Shown in pieces: positions 24,435-42,800 of a stretch of 64,000 nt of DNA; position 1 is the first letter of the stretch, and every line of letters begins with the position of its first letter. This DNA comes from Asterochloris sp. CNOR1 (taxonomy: Eukaryota; Chlorophyta; Trebouxiophyceae; Trebouxiales; Trebouxiaceae), in the NCBI GenBank assembly GCA_963969365.1, contig OZ017763.1:372001-436000 (forward strand), given 5' to 3'. The position numbers and the translations under genes were made by a program. The notes beneath the pieces are model-generated. The model did not search any database. It saw only the letters and a list, made by a program, of their open reading frames with translations, and had not been told where the DNA came from.

Positions 24435-26353
24435 CTAATGACGAACCACCACTTCCTCTTGCAGGCATCCGTTGGGCCCTTGCAGGTACATCATGGAGCG
24501 CTTCCGCTGGGTAGTCTGCTGCTCCTTTGGGAGGGCCTTGAACTGGTCGTCCTCATCATAGGCAGGGTTGCGAATCAGGTCGCCTTCCTTACGCATTGGC
24601 ACAGTATCAAAAGAGCTCTGGGCCAACACACTCGGCAAGGCGCTCCCTGTGCAACCCACACTCTTCGCGGCAGCTTTCAGCAGACGTTGGCATTCCTCAT
24701 ACGTCTTGCATTCAAATTCTGGAGTTCCTGCCTTGATGGCTGCTGTGGCCACCTGCACTGGGCCTTGCTGGCCAGAACCATTTCTGGCGCCATGTCCCAC
24801 TCTCCACTGCACATGAACCCCACTGTCCTGTGCTCAGCATCCTTGGGCGGTGATTTGGATGGTCGTTGTTGTTCACGTACAGCGACCTGTAGTCGCCAAG
24901 CCCCTTCAAGCCGTGAGCCGGTCCAGCCTTTGGATTCAACTCATTGAACATCTTGGCCTCCACCAGCCCCCTCTCTGTGCCAAATATGAGTGCCATGGAG
25001 TCAACAATACGAGCTTTGACAGCGCTGTAGGTCTTGGGAGCTCCAGACATCACAAGGAAATGTAAATGCTCGTTGCCTGGCTTGTGGTGAAGAGTGCCTG
25101 AGTACTTCTTGATGTTGTGTCCAAAGACATCCTTCAGAGTCGCCATGCTCTGCCGCGAGACCTGAGGCAGCTGGTCTTCATTGATGGTGATGTGGTTGAC
25201 AACAATCTTAAAGTTGCGCTCTTGCCTCTTGCCGCTGCCTGGCTCAGACTTCATCATAGCCTGTTTTCCTATGGAGTGAGATTGAAAAGCTCTAAGTAAG
25301 AGTTCAACGTTGCCATCGATCCTCTCGCTGCTGCCTTGCTTAGACTTCATCATAGCCTGCTCTAAGAAAGCAGCCAGCTCTGTCTGCCTGAGCACAGACT
25401 AATGCTGGGCAGAAAGGACTGCTACGTGCATGCAAGCCCCTCCCCCCTTGTCTTTTGGTGAATTTGGTGGTGCTCACCTGTCAAGACCAGCTTTAGTTGC
25501 CAGGAAGATGGGTAGCACAGATTCATGTCAAGCAGAAGGGATGGACAGGAGCACATGACAAGGGCATACGAGCCCCCACCCCTCCTGACATGAGGTCTCC
25601 CTCCCGACATGAGGTCCCCCTCCCCTGACGTTTAGTGAGTGTGGTGGTGCTTGCAGAGTTCAGCTCTGTCTGCTTCAGCACAGACTGAAGTCAGTCAAGA
25701 AGGATTGGCGCGCCCGCATGCGCCCTCCTCTTCTGTTTCTTGGTGTTCATGGTGACAACTGCCTGTCCAGACCAGCTTTGTTCGTCCTAGCAGAACTTGA
25801 TGTTGAGCAAAAGCGATGGACATGAGCACATGAGCCCCCGTCCCCTGGATTTTGGTGATTTTGGTGAAGCTTCATCTACTTTAGCACATACTGTGTTGAG
25901 CAGGACAATCACTGGAAGACATGAGCCCCTCCTCCCCTGGAATTTGGTGATTTTGGAGCACTCACCTGCCCATATAACAAGTCACATCCTCTGCTCACTT
26001 CAATGTCCTTGAAGCGAATGCGTGATGGCTGTGACACAGCTGCTGACGCCTGAGCACTCGGCTTGGCCTGGACCTCCACCTCCCGCTTTCTCTGCAGGGC
26101 AGTGAGAGCTGTCTGCTGCCTGCTGGAGCCAAGGCCCTCTGTGAGCGGAATGCCAGCTTCCACAACACACCTTCTGCGCCTTTGCTGCAGCCAGTGCCTC
26201 CTCCTATTCTTGCTTCGTGATGCAGTTGCTGTCTGGGTCTCTCTCAGCATCTGTCAGGAGGTCCCACCCATTGCAGTTCCGCGGCTTCATGTGCGCCACG
26301 AAGTGTCCCCGCTGGTCACTGAAGTGGTGGCAGGCAGGGCAGCGGAATGGCAT
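24435..26353 (-). CDS. C2H2 zinc-finger protein of unknown family, with one in-frame stop
   Basis: Four exons join in phase on the minus strand: 26171-26353, 25966-26091, 24881-25383, 24435-24822. The protein starts at ATG 26353 with MPFRCPACHHFSDQRGHF and then VAHMK, a C2H2 finger (C-x2-C-x12-H-x3-H). A charged linker follows (EEALAAAKAQKRKREVEVQ), then a repeat pair (EQAMMKSKQGSSER and KQAMMKSEPGSGKR), and a longer domain with FKIVVNHITINEDQLPQVS and YSGTLHHKPGNEHLHFLV that I do not recognise. TAG at 26204-26206 breaks the frame between ITKQE and EEALAAAK, while coding sense continues on both sides. The last intron is only 58 bp. The gene may be a decaying element protein next to the Crypton-like gene, or a host gene with a recent stop. 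No function can be assigned beyond probable nucleic-acid or protein binding by the finger. Confidence 0.6.
25371..25965 (-). repeat. Tandem duplication of an exon-start/intron unit, about 285 bp
   Basis: On the plus strand, agctctgtctgcctgagcac (25377 on) recurs as agctctgtctgcttcagcac (25664 on). Likewise gaccagctttagttgccagg (25493 on) recurs as gaccagctttgttcgtccta (25766 on). The first member contains the real acceptor and the start of exon 3 of the zinc-finger gene. Several short runs of the form catgagcccccnncccctgg with gaatttggtgattttgg also repeat between 25430 and 25960. Confidence 0.75.
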
Positions 26354-26812
26354 GGTGGCCAGTGAAAACCGGGGTGCCGGTCAGGAGGGTAGCCCATTGA
26401 GTCACCAGCAGCATGGAGGACTCGCATCCAGTGACAGAAGCTGGGGGGATACTTCAAATCTATCATCACTCAAGAAGTCTAGGTGGGGCATGAGCACCAT
26501 AATTAAGCTCTGCCGCGAAGTAGGCCTTCAAGTTTCACGCCTTGTCGCAGGGTGTTACATGGCTTACTTCAGGTACTCCCCGGCCATCTGCCGGCTGACC
26601 TACACCTCAAACGGTCCTGTGAGAGAAGCTGAGCCAACCCATCGGTGCTAGGCGTCGTAATTGGTGTCCTGTCAAGATCTGCTGTGTCGTCGTTAAGGCT
26701 GATCAGCCTGTACAGAACTTGCTTGAGCCAGCCAAGGCCTCCTTCGACTCAGTATGGGCATGTAAGACCCAGAGGACACGCTCTCCTGACTCAAGTTCAG
26801 GCCAGCAGCAAC
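26354..26812. other. Divergent intergenic region, zinc-finger gene (-) and PRMT1 (+)
   Basis: About 460 bases separate two start codons that point away from each other, so this should contain both promoters. I see no TATA box or other element clear enough to annotate. Confidence 0.45.
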
Positions 26813-32161
<5,349 letters not shown>

Positions 32162-33832
32162 CGTTCCAGGGAAACCCAATCTGGGCTGTCTGCCTGGCAC
32201 CCAATACCGCGGCAGCATCGTCCAAAAATCCAATTCAGCGTTGCACTTCAAGTGCCGCCGTGCTGTGGCAATCGGACTGTGGCCTGGCAAGCCGACCATA
32301 CCCCTGCTCTGCCAAGTAGTGCAAACAGTTGACACCTGCTTATCAGCCAATGCCCTCTGTATGTGCTCATTCAAGTTTTCATTCAGTGCTACCTGCCTAC
32401 TGTCACAGATTGTGATAGCTGGCCCAAAGTAAAGTCATTCATTGAGGTTATGTCCTTGAAACACCTGAAGTCTGTGAGTCAGCAAGAACAAAGGGCTTCA
32501 TGGACAATCTTGGGCCTGCATCTTCCATGCATCCCTCTCTCTCCTCAAATATTGGCTTGCTCGAGCAAGAAGCTCCTGCTTCCAGCTGTCAGCAGGAGCT
32601 GAGGAAACCATGGACAATGAGCTGCAGCTGAGGAAGTCTTGGACAATGACACATCTCTTGCTTCTTACCTGTGGGGCTTGCTCCAGTGTCAAGAATCACT
32701 GCAAATTATGATTTTCTGGACCATTTGAGCCCTGGTGAAGTCTTGTCACCCATGGTTGGATGGCTCAGAGCTGGCAAACCAAGGGCGCCGGTGCGGCTTG
32801 CACCTTGTGCTGCTGGACCAAGTTCGCTTGCCGCTTGACAGCTGCAACTCGACCCTTGCGCCCCTGTCCACTAAACAGCCCATGGGCTGATGAGCCTTCT
32901 GGAATTTAGCCGACTGCATACAATTGCGTGTCCCTGCAAGGACTACCTGGATTGTTCTCTTACGTTGGCTCCACCAGTGCACTGGGCGAGACACGTGTCT
33001 CTGAAGTCTCTGGCGTGTGGTTGCTGCTCGGACCAGCGGGCCTATTGTCGAAGAGGGCATAGAACAGCTGCATTGGCAGGGGTGCTGTGTGCAACTCCAC
33101 AGGAGACATTCAAAGTGGCAATGCAATATGCATTGCAGTAGCTTTCTCACAAGCTGGGGGGCCCAGAGGCAGAGATATACCCACCAAACGCCCTGAATCG
33201 CCATGCATGTTGCTAGTCAGCATTCCCTCCTGGGCACATGAGCCTTTCCCAAAGTTTCTACCTGTCCTGTACAGAGTCAAGTCCTTAAGTATATTACCAA
33301 GCATTGAGATTCGCCCCTTACACCTGACACCGCCAATGACTGCAATTGTCCCTAATAACTGTAACAAGAAATGCAGAGGTTCAAGCAGCTGCTAGACAAG
33401 CATGTGTGACTTGCAGCAGTGTACTGATGGGATCCACCACGTGGACATGCACCTGTATCTTACAGTTGGCATGCAGTACAACAGGCATCTTACTGGTCGC
33501 CAAGTGCGAGATACATGTACATGTACTGTAATGTCACATTTGTCTCAGGCCCTCTGCTGCTGTTGGTCGCATTACACCTGGATGGCTGGTGGTGCTTGGC
33601 CACACAGACTGGGCAATGGAAGTGCAGCCATTGCGAAGGCGGTCAATTTTGGAAAGCTCAGCTTGGATATTGCACTGAGCGTCAGGGGCGCGTTTGCAAC
33701 TCTTTTAAAATCCAAGCTCCTGTTATAGGTGTGTGTGTGATGTACACAGACTTATCCTCGAGTCAAAGGTTGTTGACTGGAATTCTGCATGCAACGCTCA
33801 TGGGCACTTGAGACGGTTAAGCACGCCCTTTG
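32162..33832. other. Intergenic stretch, about 1.7 kb
   Basis: This holds the PRMT1 3' region and the upstream region of the giant coiled-coil gene. It is less GC-rich than the genes around it. I found no open frame, RNA gene or repeat that I could support. Confidence 0.5.
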
Positions 33833-36800
33833 ATGATGGAGGAGCCCAGTGGGGCACTGCCACGCAAAGACAGGTCATTAAACTCGTCGTGCAGCTTCAG
33901 AGCTCTGGAAACTGTGTCCAGCCTGGCGAAAAAGAAGCTGCCCAGCCACAGGCATAATCCTAGCCAGCCAGATGCATCCCACATGAAAAGGACGATTACA
34001 GTGCCCAACACCCCTGTGTTGGCGAGTTATGCAGGGTCCCTGGACGCAGCAGCATGGTCGCACGCCACCAGGGGACATGGAACAATCAGGGCGTCGCCTG
34101 TGAGGCTGCACTCTGCCCAGCCTGCACTCCGCCTGTTGTTAGCAGTCTGTGCCACAAGCCATCAGGGTGGCTGCCTACCTGTTGTTAAGAGTGTCTCATT
34201 GTGCCCTGCATACAGCGGGCTACCTGTGATTCTGCTGTGCACTGAGTGCTGCGTGTGCCGGCCTCCACTGCTGCCCTGCTGGCCTTCAACGTGAACCCAC
34301 CACCAACGACACTTCCCTTGGCAGCCAAACCGCCTTGTCGCTGTGCCACAGGATGCACAGCCGCCCAAGTCACCACGTCAGCATGCACGGCCTCAGTGGA
34401 ACGCAGGCTCACCTAGGGTCTCCAGGGTTTCCCCTATGGCGTCCCCACGCACCACTCTGCGCCGCGCTGGAGCAGCTACCAGCATCCGCAGCAGCACCAG
34501 CCAGCCTGTTTCCCCACACGATGCAAGGGAGCTGCCAAGAGCAGGAACAATTGGAGCTGAGGAGCTTGAAAGGGCTCTCTTGGCCCAGCACAGCTACAGC
34601 CAGCCCAGGGCAGCTGGCCTGCAGCCAGAGGCCAGTGCTTCCGTCACTGAGCACCTGAGCAGACGCAGCTCTATGCAGGCCAGGGCGCCAGGCCTGCAGC
34701 AACAGGCATCGACTGCATCCCTTCCCAGGTTAGGCCTTCTTTGTGCACCTTATGCGCGCCCACAACATCTAAACATGGCAGAGGGCTGAAGCCCTGAGGG
34801 GTGGCTGCCTGCTCTCCCTGCCAGGTGCTGCAGCTCCTGAGGCTACACGAGGGCAGAGATGCAGCAGTTCACGCCCTGCAGCTTGCCTGTTCAGGTCTGG
34901 CTTCAGGTGCTAAACTGTGAAGTAATTTTTGAAAGTGACATGGCAGTTTTCCAGCACGCCTGCTCTGCCTTGAGGTGCACAAGCCTGCAGCCACGTCAGG
35001 GCTCAGCATATCGTGTTGCTGGTGCAAGGCAACATTCCCAGGGGTGTCAAGGCATGCAGGAACAAAGCTGCTCAACTGCAGGTCAGGGACTAGAACCCCC
35101 AGCCCCATGTCTCGCCAGCAGTCCCAGCACTTCGGGAAGGCGCCTCCAGAGCCAGGGTTTGGAGGGTTCTCCGTCCCTCAGCAGCAGCGCCAGCACGGGC
35201 TGGCAGGGATTGGGGCTGCCTCCCCTGTGCGTGGGCTGGCACAGCCTGGTCAGCAGACACACGCACAGCAGCCCAGGCAGCTTGCCGAGGTGGGTTAGTC
35301 GCCCACAAGAGTCGCCTGCGTGTTGCCTGACCTGGCTTTGCAGCTGCCACCACGTCTGCAGGGTTTGTCATACTGCATGCTGTGCTGCCAGCTTGCACTT
35401 GCTGTCCTTGGTCCCTTGGGCTCATGCGGAGGTCCACAAGCAGCCATGCAGAAGTCCCTTCCTTGCCAGGCATCTTTGACCCAGCCCTGTCCATGAGTCT
35501 CGACGCTTTGAGCCAGCCTGCAGTGCAAGTACACACAGCACCTCCTCCAGCCGTTCGCACTCACTGCAAACCCTGGCTGCAGGGCCTGGCGCTGCAGCAC
35601 GCCAGCCAGCAGCCCCCCCAGCGAGGCCACAGAAGTGCAGAAGCAACTGCTGCTGTTGCTGAGGAGGTGGACCAAGCTCACGCAGAGCTCAGTCAGGCTG
35701 CAGCTGAGCGCAGAAGAGCCAGCAGGCAACTGGCAAAGGAGCGGCAGCGGGCAGCCATCATGTCAGAGGTAGGCCTTTCGTCATTTAGGGCCCTGGGGGT
35801 GGTTTAGCAAAGACCTGCAAAGTCTTGAGTCTCACAATTATTCCAATCATCCCAACTTGCGCGTGAACTGGGCGGGAGCAGGCGCAGACTGTTAGCGTTG
35901 TCTTGTCAGAGGGGACACCTGTCGTTGCTCTCAGGCCTGGGACCTCAACCCAGAGTTGTCAGCCAGCTCTGGCCCAGGAAACAGAGTGCAGCCACCAGCC
36001 AGGAGCACAGTAAAGCTGCTTGATCTGTATGTGCGCAGCTTCTGAGGAGCAGCAAGCGTCCTCCATATCCTGGCGCTAAGAAGAGAGAGCGGGAGCACTC
36101 CGTGGCCCACTGCTCTGTGGGAGCAGCAGGCTCTGGGTTTTGGCGGGATGCCCCCCTTTACCGCCCAGACATGAGCCAGAAGCACTTCCAAGCCCCTGTG
36201 CTGTCTGCATGCAGAATGAGGCCTGCCTTACTTGCAAGGCAGTCACAGGTCACCATTTTGCCCCTTTGCATGTCTGCAGATATTGAGAGAGCAGCAGGCT
36301 CTACTGCTGGAGGGCTCCCCCACCTACCTGGCAGCCATGAGCCAGGAGGAGCACAGTCCCAACAGGACAGTCGATGGCCTTCCCAAGCGCTTAGAGCCAG
36401 CCTTAAGGCCTGTGGGCCCCCACCTGGCAGAGTGGCCTGAGGAGACTGACCTGCACCAGGTGGGCGCGCGACCATCCTGGTACGACAGATGCACAGGAGC
36501 AGCCTAGTTGCAAGCCATCGCTTGCAGCAGGCCCCAGCTGGCACAGGGTCTCTGCAGCTGTGCACGAGCAGGGCCAAAGGGTGTCTCTAGCAAATCATCA
36601 GGGCGGTCAGACAGCTGCAGCACAGCTGCAGAATGATATGACTTGTTGAGGCTGAAAAGTTCCCATGGCACACCAATGGACATTGTATTTGTGCTGATCA
36701 GCAGCTACCAGACAGTCAGCCCCTCCACAGGGCTCAAGCTTCCTGTTGGTGCCTTGCAGTGGAACGGTGTTACGGCTGAGGTGGGCTTGCCCACAGCGCA

Positions 36801-39800
36801 GAACTGGGCCCATGTGGTGGGCGCTGCTTCCCGGTGGGTGCTGCTGTCAGGCAGCTGAGCTGCATGTGTTCGCTGCTGCTGGCTGCTGCGGGCTATTGCC
36901 GGCGCGGTCATGTGGAACGTTTTGCACCCTGGCAGCTGAGCTGTACTGCCCATATGATATGCTGCTGTTTCATCAAGGACAGGCTTCTGCACATTGCTAG
37001 CCCGCACTTGAGCTGCCGGCTTGCGGTGCGCCCTGGGCCATGCCTCTGCAACATGTCAAGTACGGTCCTGTCCAGTTTGCAGCACTGCAATGTCCCGCAG
37101 AAGCATGCTGCAGGGGGTAGGAGGGCCACCCTGCAGGTTATTTACAACAGTGTATGCCGGAGGTTAAGAGCTGACCAGGCGGCACTGGCTGTCAATGTGC
37201 CGCGCCTGAATAACTTGTTGGAGGGGATGGCAGCACCCTGCAGAGGTGTTGGCAGGTGGGACTGCAGTCTGCAATGTGCTGCCCCGCAGGAAGTCGCGGG
37301 ATGTGGCCCTGGGCAGCCTGGCTGTCAAGGTGCTGCGCCTGGAGGAGCTGCTGGCTGCCAGGGAGGCTCAGCTGGCCGAGGCAGATGAGAGTGGGCAGGA
37401 GTGGCTGGCAGACGCTCACAAGCTGCGGCAGGCAGTCGGCGACACTTTGGCCGTGCTGGGTGAGCAAGAGCATGAGCGTCAACTGAGTAGGCTTGGTTGT
37501 GGGAGGCGCGCAATGGAGCCAGCTTGAAAGCATAGCTGGCTGTGTGAGGCAGGGCTCAGCGGGCAGAGGGGACACTGGACAACAAGTAGGCAGTGCTGCA
37601 TCATCTGGTGTTCGCGGCAACAGTCTGGTTCAGCCTCTGGCTGCTGGACAGTGTTGAGCTGGGGATTCAGGGCTGGCGGTCTGACAGGGCTAGTTGGGAT
37701 TGGTGCCTGTGTGCGCGGAGATGCCTGAAATGTTATGGCAGCACAGGCACAGCATTCCACAGCTTGCCCTGCCCCGCCAGCAGAAGGCCCTGCATGTGGA
37801 GGCATTTGACCTGGGAAATAGAGTTGCACTTTTGTCTGGCTGAGCTGAGCCCTACTAGGAGGTAAAGTGACCCTCCAAATCCAGCATGCTGTAGCCCTAT
37901 CTGCAGGCCCCAAGGCCCAAGTAATGAGGGCTGCAGCATGAAGCAGGAGCTGCAAGCCTTGGGCCAGTTTGCCCATTGCAATGCATGCAAGACCTTTATT
38001 GGTATCTCACTGCGCCATGCTGTCCTGCAGACGCCCAGGATGAGGAGGGGTACAGCATGAGGCAGGAGCTGCAGGCCCTGCGCCAGGCTGCCCTGCGCAA
38101 TGCAACTGCCCCTGTAGGAGCGGACCCTCACCTGGGAGCTGCTGTACCTGGTGCGACCGGGGGCCACCAGCTGCAGGGCTCCTTGCAGCAGCTGCAGGGT
38201 GGGCAGGCTATGGGAACACGCAGTGCAGCCAGGCACCAGCCGCAGAGCCTGATGCAGCAGCAGCCCAGCAGACATGCGGCATCTGGGCTTGAAGTGCCAG
38301 GGCAGCAGCCTGAGCAGCAGCGGGACACGCACCTCCACCAGACGCAGGCATCAGGAACCTGCGGAACAGAGCAGCTACCACCGGCGGCAGAGCATGCAGG
38401 CTACCGTCTGGCAGGGCAGCAGCTTGAGCAGCAGCTGGACACGCATTCTCACCAGACGCAGGCATCAGGAGCAGAGCAGCCACCACAGGCGGCTACTGGC
38501 CATGCAGCAGAGCATGCAGAGCCCTCACGCAGAGCCCAGCCAGCTGAGCCTCTGCTGCAGCCTCAGGCGTCTGGCAGGAGCAGTCCCCAGGCGCCTGACG
38601 CGCCTCAGGAAGCGCACAGCAGGCATCAGGAGCTCTTGGAGGCCCAGAGGCAGGTGCTGGCACGTCTGGAGAGGGCGCTACAGCCCTCGACGCGGCAAGC
38701 AGCGCAGCAGGGTGCTCCCAGCAATGCTCATGTAGCGCCAAGCCTACCTACAGTTGCTCCTCAGGCGTCTGAACCTGGCAGCCATGGGGCTGGCAGCCTT
38801 GCTGCTGCTGCCCCAGCTATACAAGGATCTGGGCTTGGCCATGGTGTCCCCGATAGCACATTTGCTGCTAGCTCTGGGGCTCCTCCCAGAGGGAGCCACG
38901 AGGAGGCAGCTCACGTCATGCAGCAGCTGCAGCCGGCGGCGGGCTGGAGGCGCCCACAGCAGCATCTCGGGCTGTCACCAGACGGGGCTGCTGGCAGTGA
39001 TGAGGGGCAGCAGAAGAGGGGCGAACCTGGTCAGCCGCTGCAGCAACCAGGCAGAGGTGGCGGTGGCCGGGCAGCTGCCAACCGTGAAGACGCTGCTGCA
39101 GCCGGGGAGCGGGCGCTCAGCTTGTGCCAGTGGCAGAGGGGCACCCAGGCAGGCGACCAGCAGCTGATCTCAGGGTCTGCTGTGCAGCCCGACGAGTCTG
39201 CCAAAAATGCACAGGACCATGGTGTCGCGACGGAGCGCCATTGGGGCGCTGCCCAGCCTGCTGCTGCCTCTGCGGTACCAGGTGCAGCCGGTGTGCTGCA
39301 GCAGGTCAAAGCCTGTGATCAGCAGGCAGACCACAGACATGTGGAGCCTGCTGAAGACCCTGGGGGCGGCCTGGAAGGGGCACAGCACCCTGCTGCGCCT
39401 GGGGCTGCTGGTGGAAGCAGGCCACAGCGTGGCTTGCCAGCAGCAGGGCAGGCAGATCCCCAGCAGAGCTCGAAGCTGCGTGCAGAGCAGTGCCACCAGC
39501 CTGCAGCTCGGCCTGAGGCATTAGAGGTCACTCAGGCGGAGCAGAGGCAGCAGCTACGCAGACCAGATGCACCTCAGCAGCCAGATAGGACCCAGGGTGT
39601 GCCAGACTCCCCCCAGCGTGGTCGTGCACCAGAGGGGCGGCGGCAGCCGGATTATTTCCCTAGTACACGGGAGACTGCAGGTGTGCATGTCCATGCACCC
39701 CAGGGGCAGCAGCAGGCGCATGGCCTACCTGACAAGGACCTAGCAGAAGCGCTGCAGTCAGGGAAAGGACAGGCGGCACAGGGGCAGCAGGAACATCATG

Positions 39801-42800
39801 ACTCACCCCACATGGACGAAGAACATGACTCACCCCCCATGGACGCTGCAGATGCACTGCAGCTCAGGGGAGGGCTGTCAACCAAGGAGCAGGAGTTGCT
39901 GGAGCTGCAGCAGGACATGCAGGAGCTGGAGGCTCAGATGGCACATGCAGCCAGGTGCGGCGCTTGTGGACTCGCGTCTTGCGCTTGACTGGCATGGCAG
40001 ATCTGGCTGCAGATGCTGCATTTACCAGGCAGCAGCCCCAGCTGCCAATGGGGTATGCTGCCATGTGTGGGGGTAGCTGCAGCAGGACTTGCAGAAGCTG
40101 GAGGCCTACATAGCACGCGTAGCTGGTTGCGCGCTAGCTGGGGCACTTGCAGTGTGCTTGTCTCGTCATGACGGCATGCACTGGGAGCTGTGGCTGCAGT
40201 CTGCACATCTGGGGTGTATGTGAGTCATTTCTGGGCCCCGCAGCAGTACAGGTAATCTCCCAACTTTGAAAGGGGTTGAGTGCCCAAGCTGTGTGCTGCC
40301 TTGTGGGGTTCAGTGGTGCCTGCTTGGACAGCAGTAGGGCATGCTTGAGGTGGAGGCTCATCGAAGGAGATTTACTTCATCTGGCAGTGTTGACATCAAC
40401 TGAGTCGGTGCGCCGCTTGTTAATTTAATAACCTTGTGGGTTTCTGTGGGGTCTCAATACTCAGGCCATCTGCCTCATCCTGGCCCCTGACTTGCTCTGT
40501 GATGTTCTCGCAGGCTTGACAGCAGCGGTGCTGGCTCAGATCTTGGGACTGCCTGGCATGCTCACACAGCAGAGGCAGATGCGTCGGCAGCTGGCCACGA
40601 GCAACAGCTGGTGCCCTATGCTCCCTCTGTGGCAGGCCCTGGGCAGGTGGCAAGGCTGCCTGCTGGCTGGCAAGCCTCCACTGCTGCAATGGGGCATGGC
40701 AATACCAGGGAAGATGCAGTGCCAGGCAGCAGAGAGGCTCTGCTGCACGAGAGGGATCAGCTGAAAGCAGCCCTGCGTAATGCAGAGGGGCAGCTGCAGC
40801 GGCAACGGCATGACTCTTACAGCGAGCGGGCAAGCCCGCAAGTGCAACGTCCATTGACATGTGCTGGATGTGCATGTACAGCTGTGTGGTGGTGGCATGC
40901 CTTGCACAGCCCCCACAGGCAAGGCTGGCTGCCTGCTTTGCTGCCAAGTTGAGCGCTTACAGTGCCTGATCAGCTCTGCTGTGCGGCAATGGCAGGTGCT
41001 GTCCCCCACCCAGCACAGCAGCTGCCATCTTCATGCCGTGGCAATGCCCCGCAGCAAGGCCACGTTGAGTTGATGCTTGCACTTGCTGCAGGTGACTGAG
41101 ATGCAGCAGAGAAACGGTGCGCTGGAGCTGAGCGCTGTGTTGCGGCAGCAGGCCGGGCAGCTGCAGGAATCTGAGCAGCAACGGCATGACCTGCAGCAGC
41201 AGGTGGGCAACTCTTGAAGAACAGTGATTCATCCTGCTGGGAGCTTCACGTAGTGTACTTTTGCAGCAGCTGCAGGATTCTGAGCAGCGGCGGCAGCGCC
41301 TGCAGCAACAGGTGGACCCGCCAATATTCGAAGGTTGGCATTCAGCATTAAAGAGAACGTGGCATGCCGCACCTGTGCCACAGCTGTATCGACTCAAGCA
41401 GCAGGAACAAAACCTGCAGCAGCAACACCGATGGTGCATTTGGTGCTCAGGCACAATCTGCGCCTAAGGGCCGATGTCTGACAAAACAAAGAAACGTGAT
41501 GCTTCTATGTGCAGCAGCTTCATCAGGGCATGCAGCAACAGGCACGCAACACATAGACGGAGGTGGCTCTGCCTATGCAAGATTTCCTTCACATTGCATG
41601 AGGAGACTTGCTCATACGCTGAGATTGCAGATGCCCCTGAGGCTGCGTGCCCCATCTCGAACCACACAGTAGCCTGCAGGTGCACAGTCTGTCACACAGG
41701 CTAGCAGCTACGACAGCCCGGGTGGCACAGCAGCAGGAGCAGCATGTTTCAGCTGCAGAGGCCAAGGTGGCAGACCTCAGGGCTGCACATGAGCGGGAAC
41801 TGCTGCGCAGCCAGAGCTCAGTGGTGGAGGTGCAGGCTGAGCTGCAGCAGGCTCAGCAGGAGGCGGCGCGGCTGCAGCGTGAATTGTCCGCGACCCAGGA
41901 GAAGGGCCAGACCTCAGAGGTTGGTAGCATCCAATCGCATGCCACCAAGCATATGCACGTGCAGGATCAGCTTCTGTTGGCAGTGACCTGGGCACACAAG
42001 ATTGGAGTGTGAACCCAGCCAAGCTAAATTGAATTCAGCTCTCACCAATGTCGATGGTGCACGCTTGAAGTCCTCCGTTCTCATGAGATGAGGGCTGTCG
42101 CCTACAGGTCTATTGTCCAAAGGCAGCAAGCAACTTTGCATCTAACTCACCTGCCATTTGTGCCGCAGGAAGCTGACAACCTCAGAAGGAAGCTTGTTGT
42201 GGCGCAGCAGCTACTGCAGAAGCTTGAGGTGCAGCTTGATCAGGTGAGCTGTCAGCCATTGTGTTGAAGCTGCCACCACATGTTGCTATGCCATACCAGC
42301 CGGCTTGTCAGGTGGCCAACAGCTGTCCGACCGTGGGCTGACAGCTTGCTTGCCATGCCATGAAACGCTGTCATGCTTGCGAAGGGGCACATGAGCTCAT
42401 GTGCCTGCCTTCATTGTGCTCTCTGCATGTACCTGCATCAAGAGCAGCGCTGCATGTGACAATGTGCAAGCTGCGCCGACTGATCCCCAGGAAACCGTCC
42501 AAGTGCTGCCCTGCAGGAGCGCAGCAAGGTTGAGCAGCTTGCTGCCGAGCTGCAGGCAGCACAGCTGCGTATCCATGAGCTGGAGACTCAGCTGCATCAG
42601 GTCAGTCTGCATTGCTGATGACTGTGTCTCATTGCTGAACAGGCAGGCTCCTCCTGGGAGCCACCAAAGCAATACGATGCCACAGAGGCTTTGTGCGGTG
42701 TCCCAGCTGCATTCAAGGCCTTCTCCCTGTGGCGCCTGTCTGTCACGTAGCAGCCGTTGTTTCTGGGGTCGCTGACAATCTGCTGCAGGAAGAGGCAGAG

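Noticed and set aside
33346-33728. Open frames upstream of the giant gene
   Set aside because: They have no ATG-to-donor structure in phase with the first firm exon at 33833 and no recognisable protein pattern.
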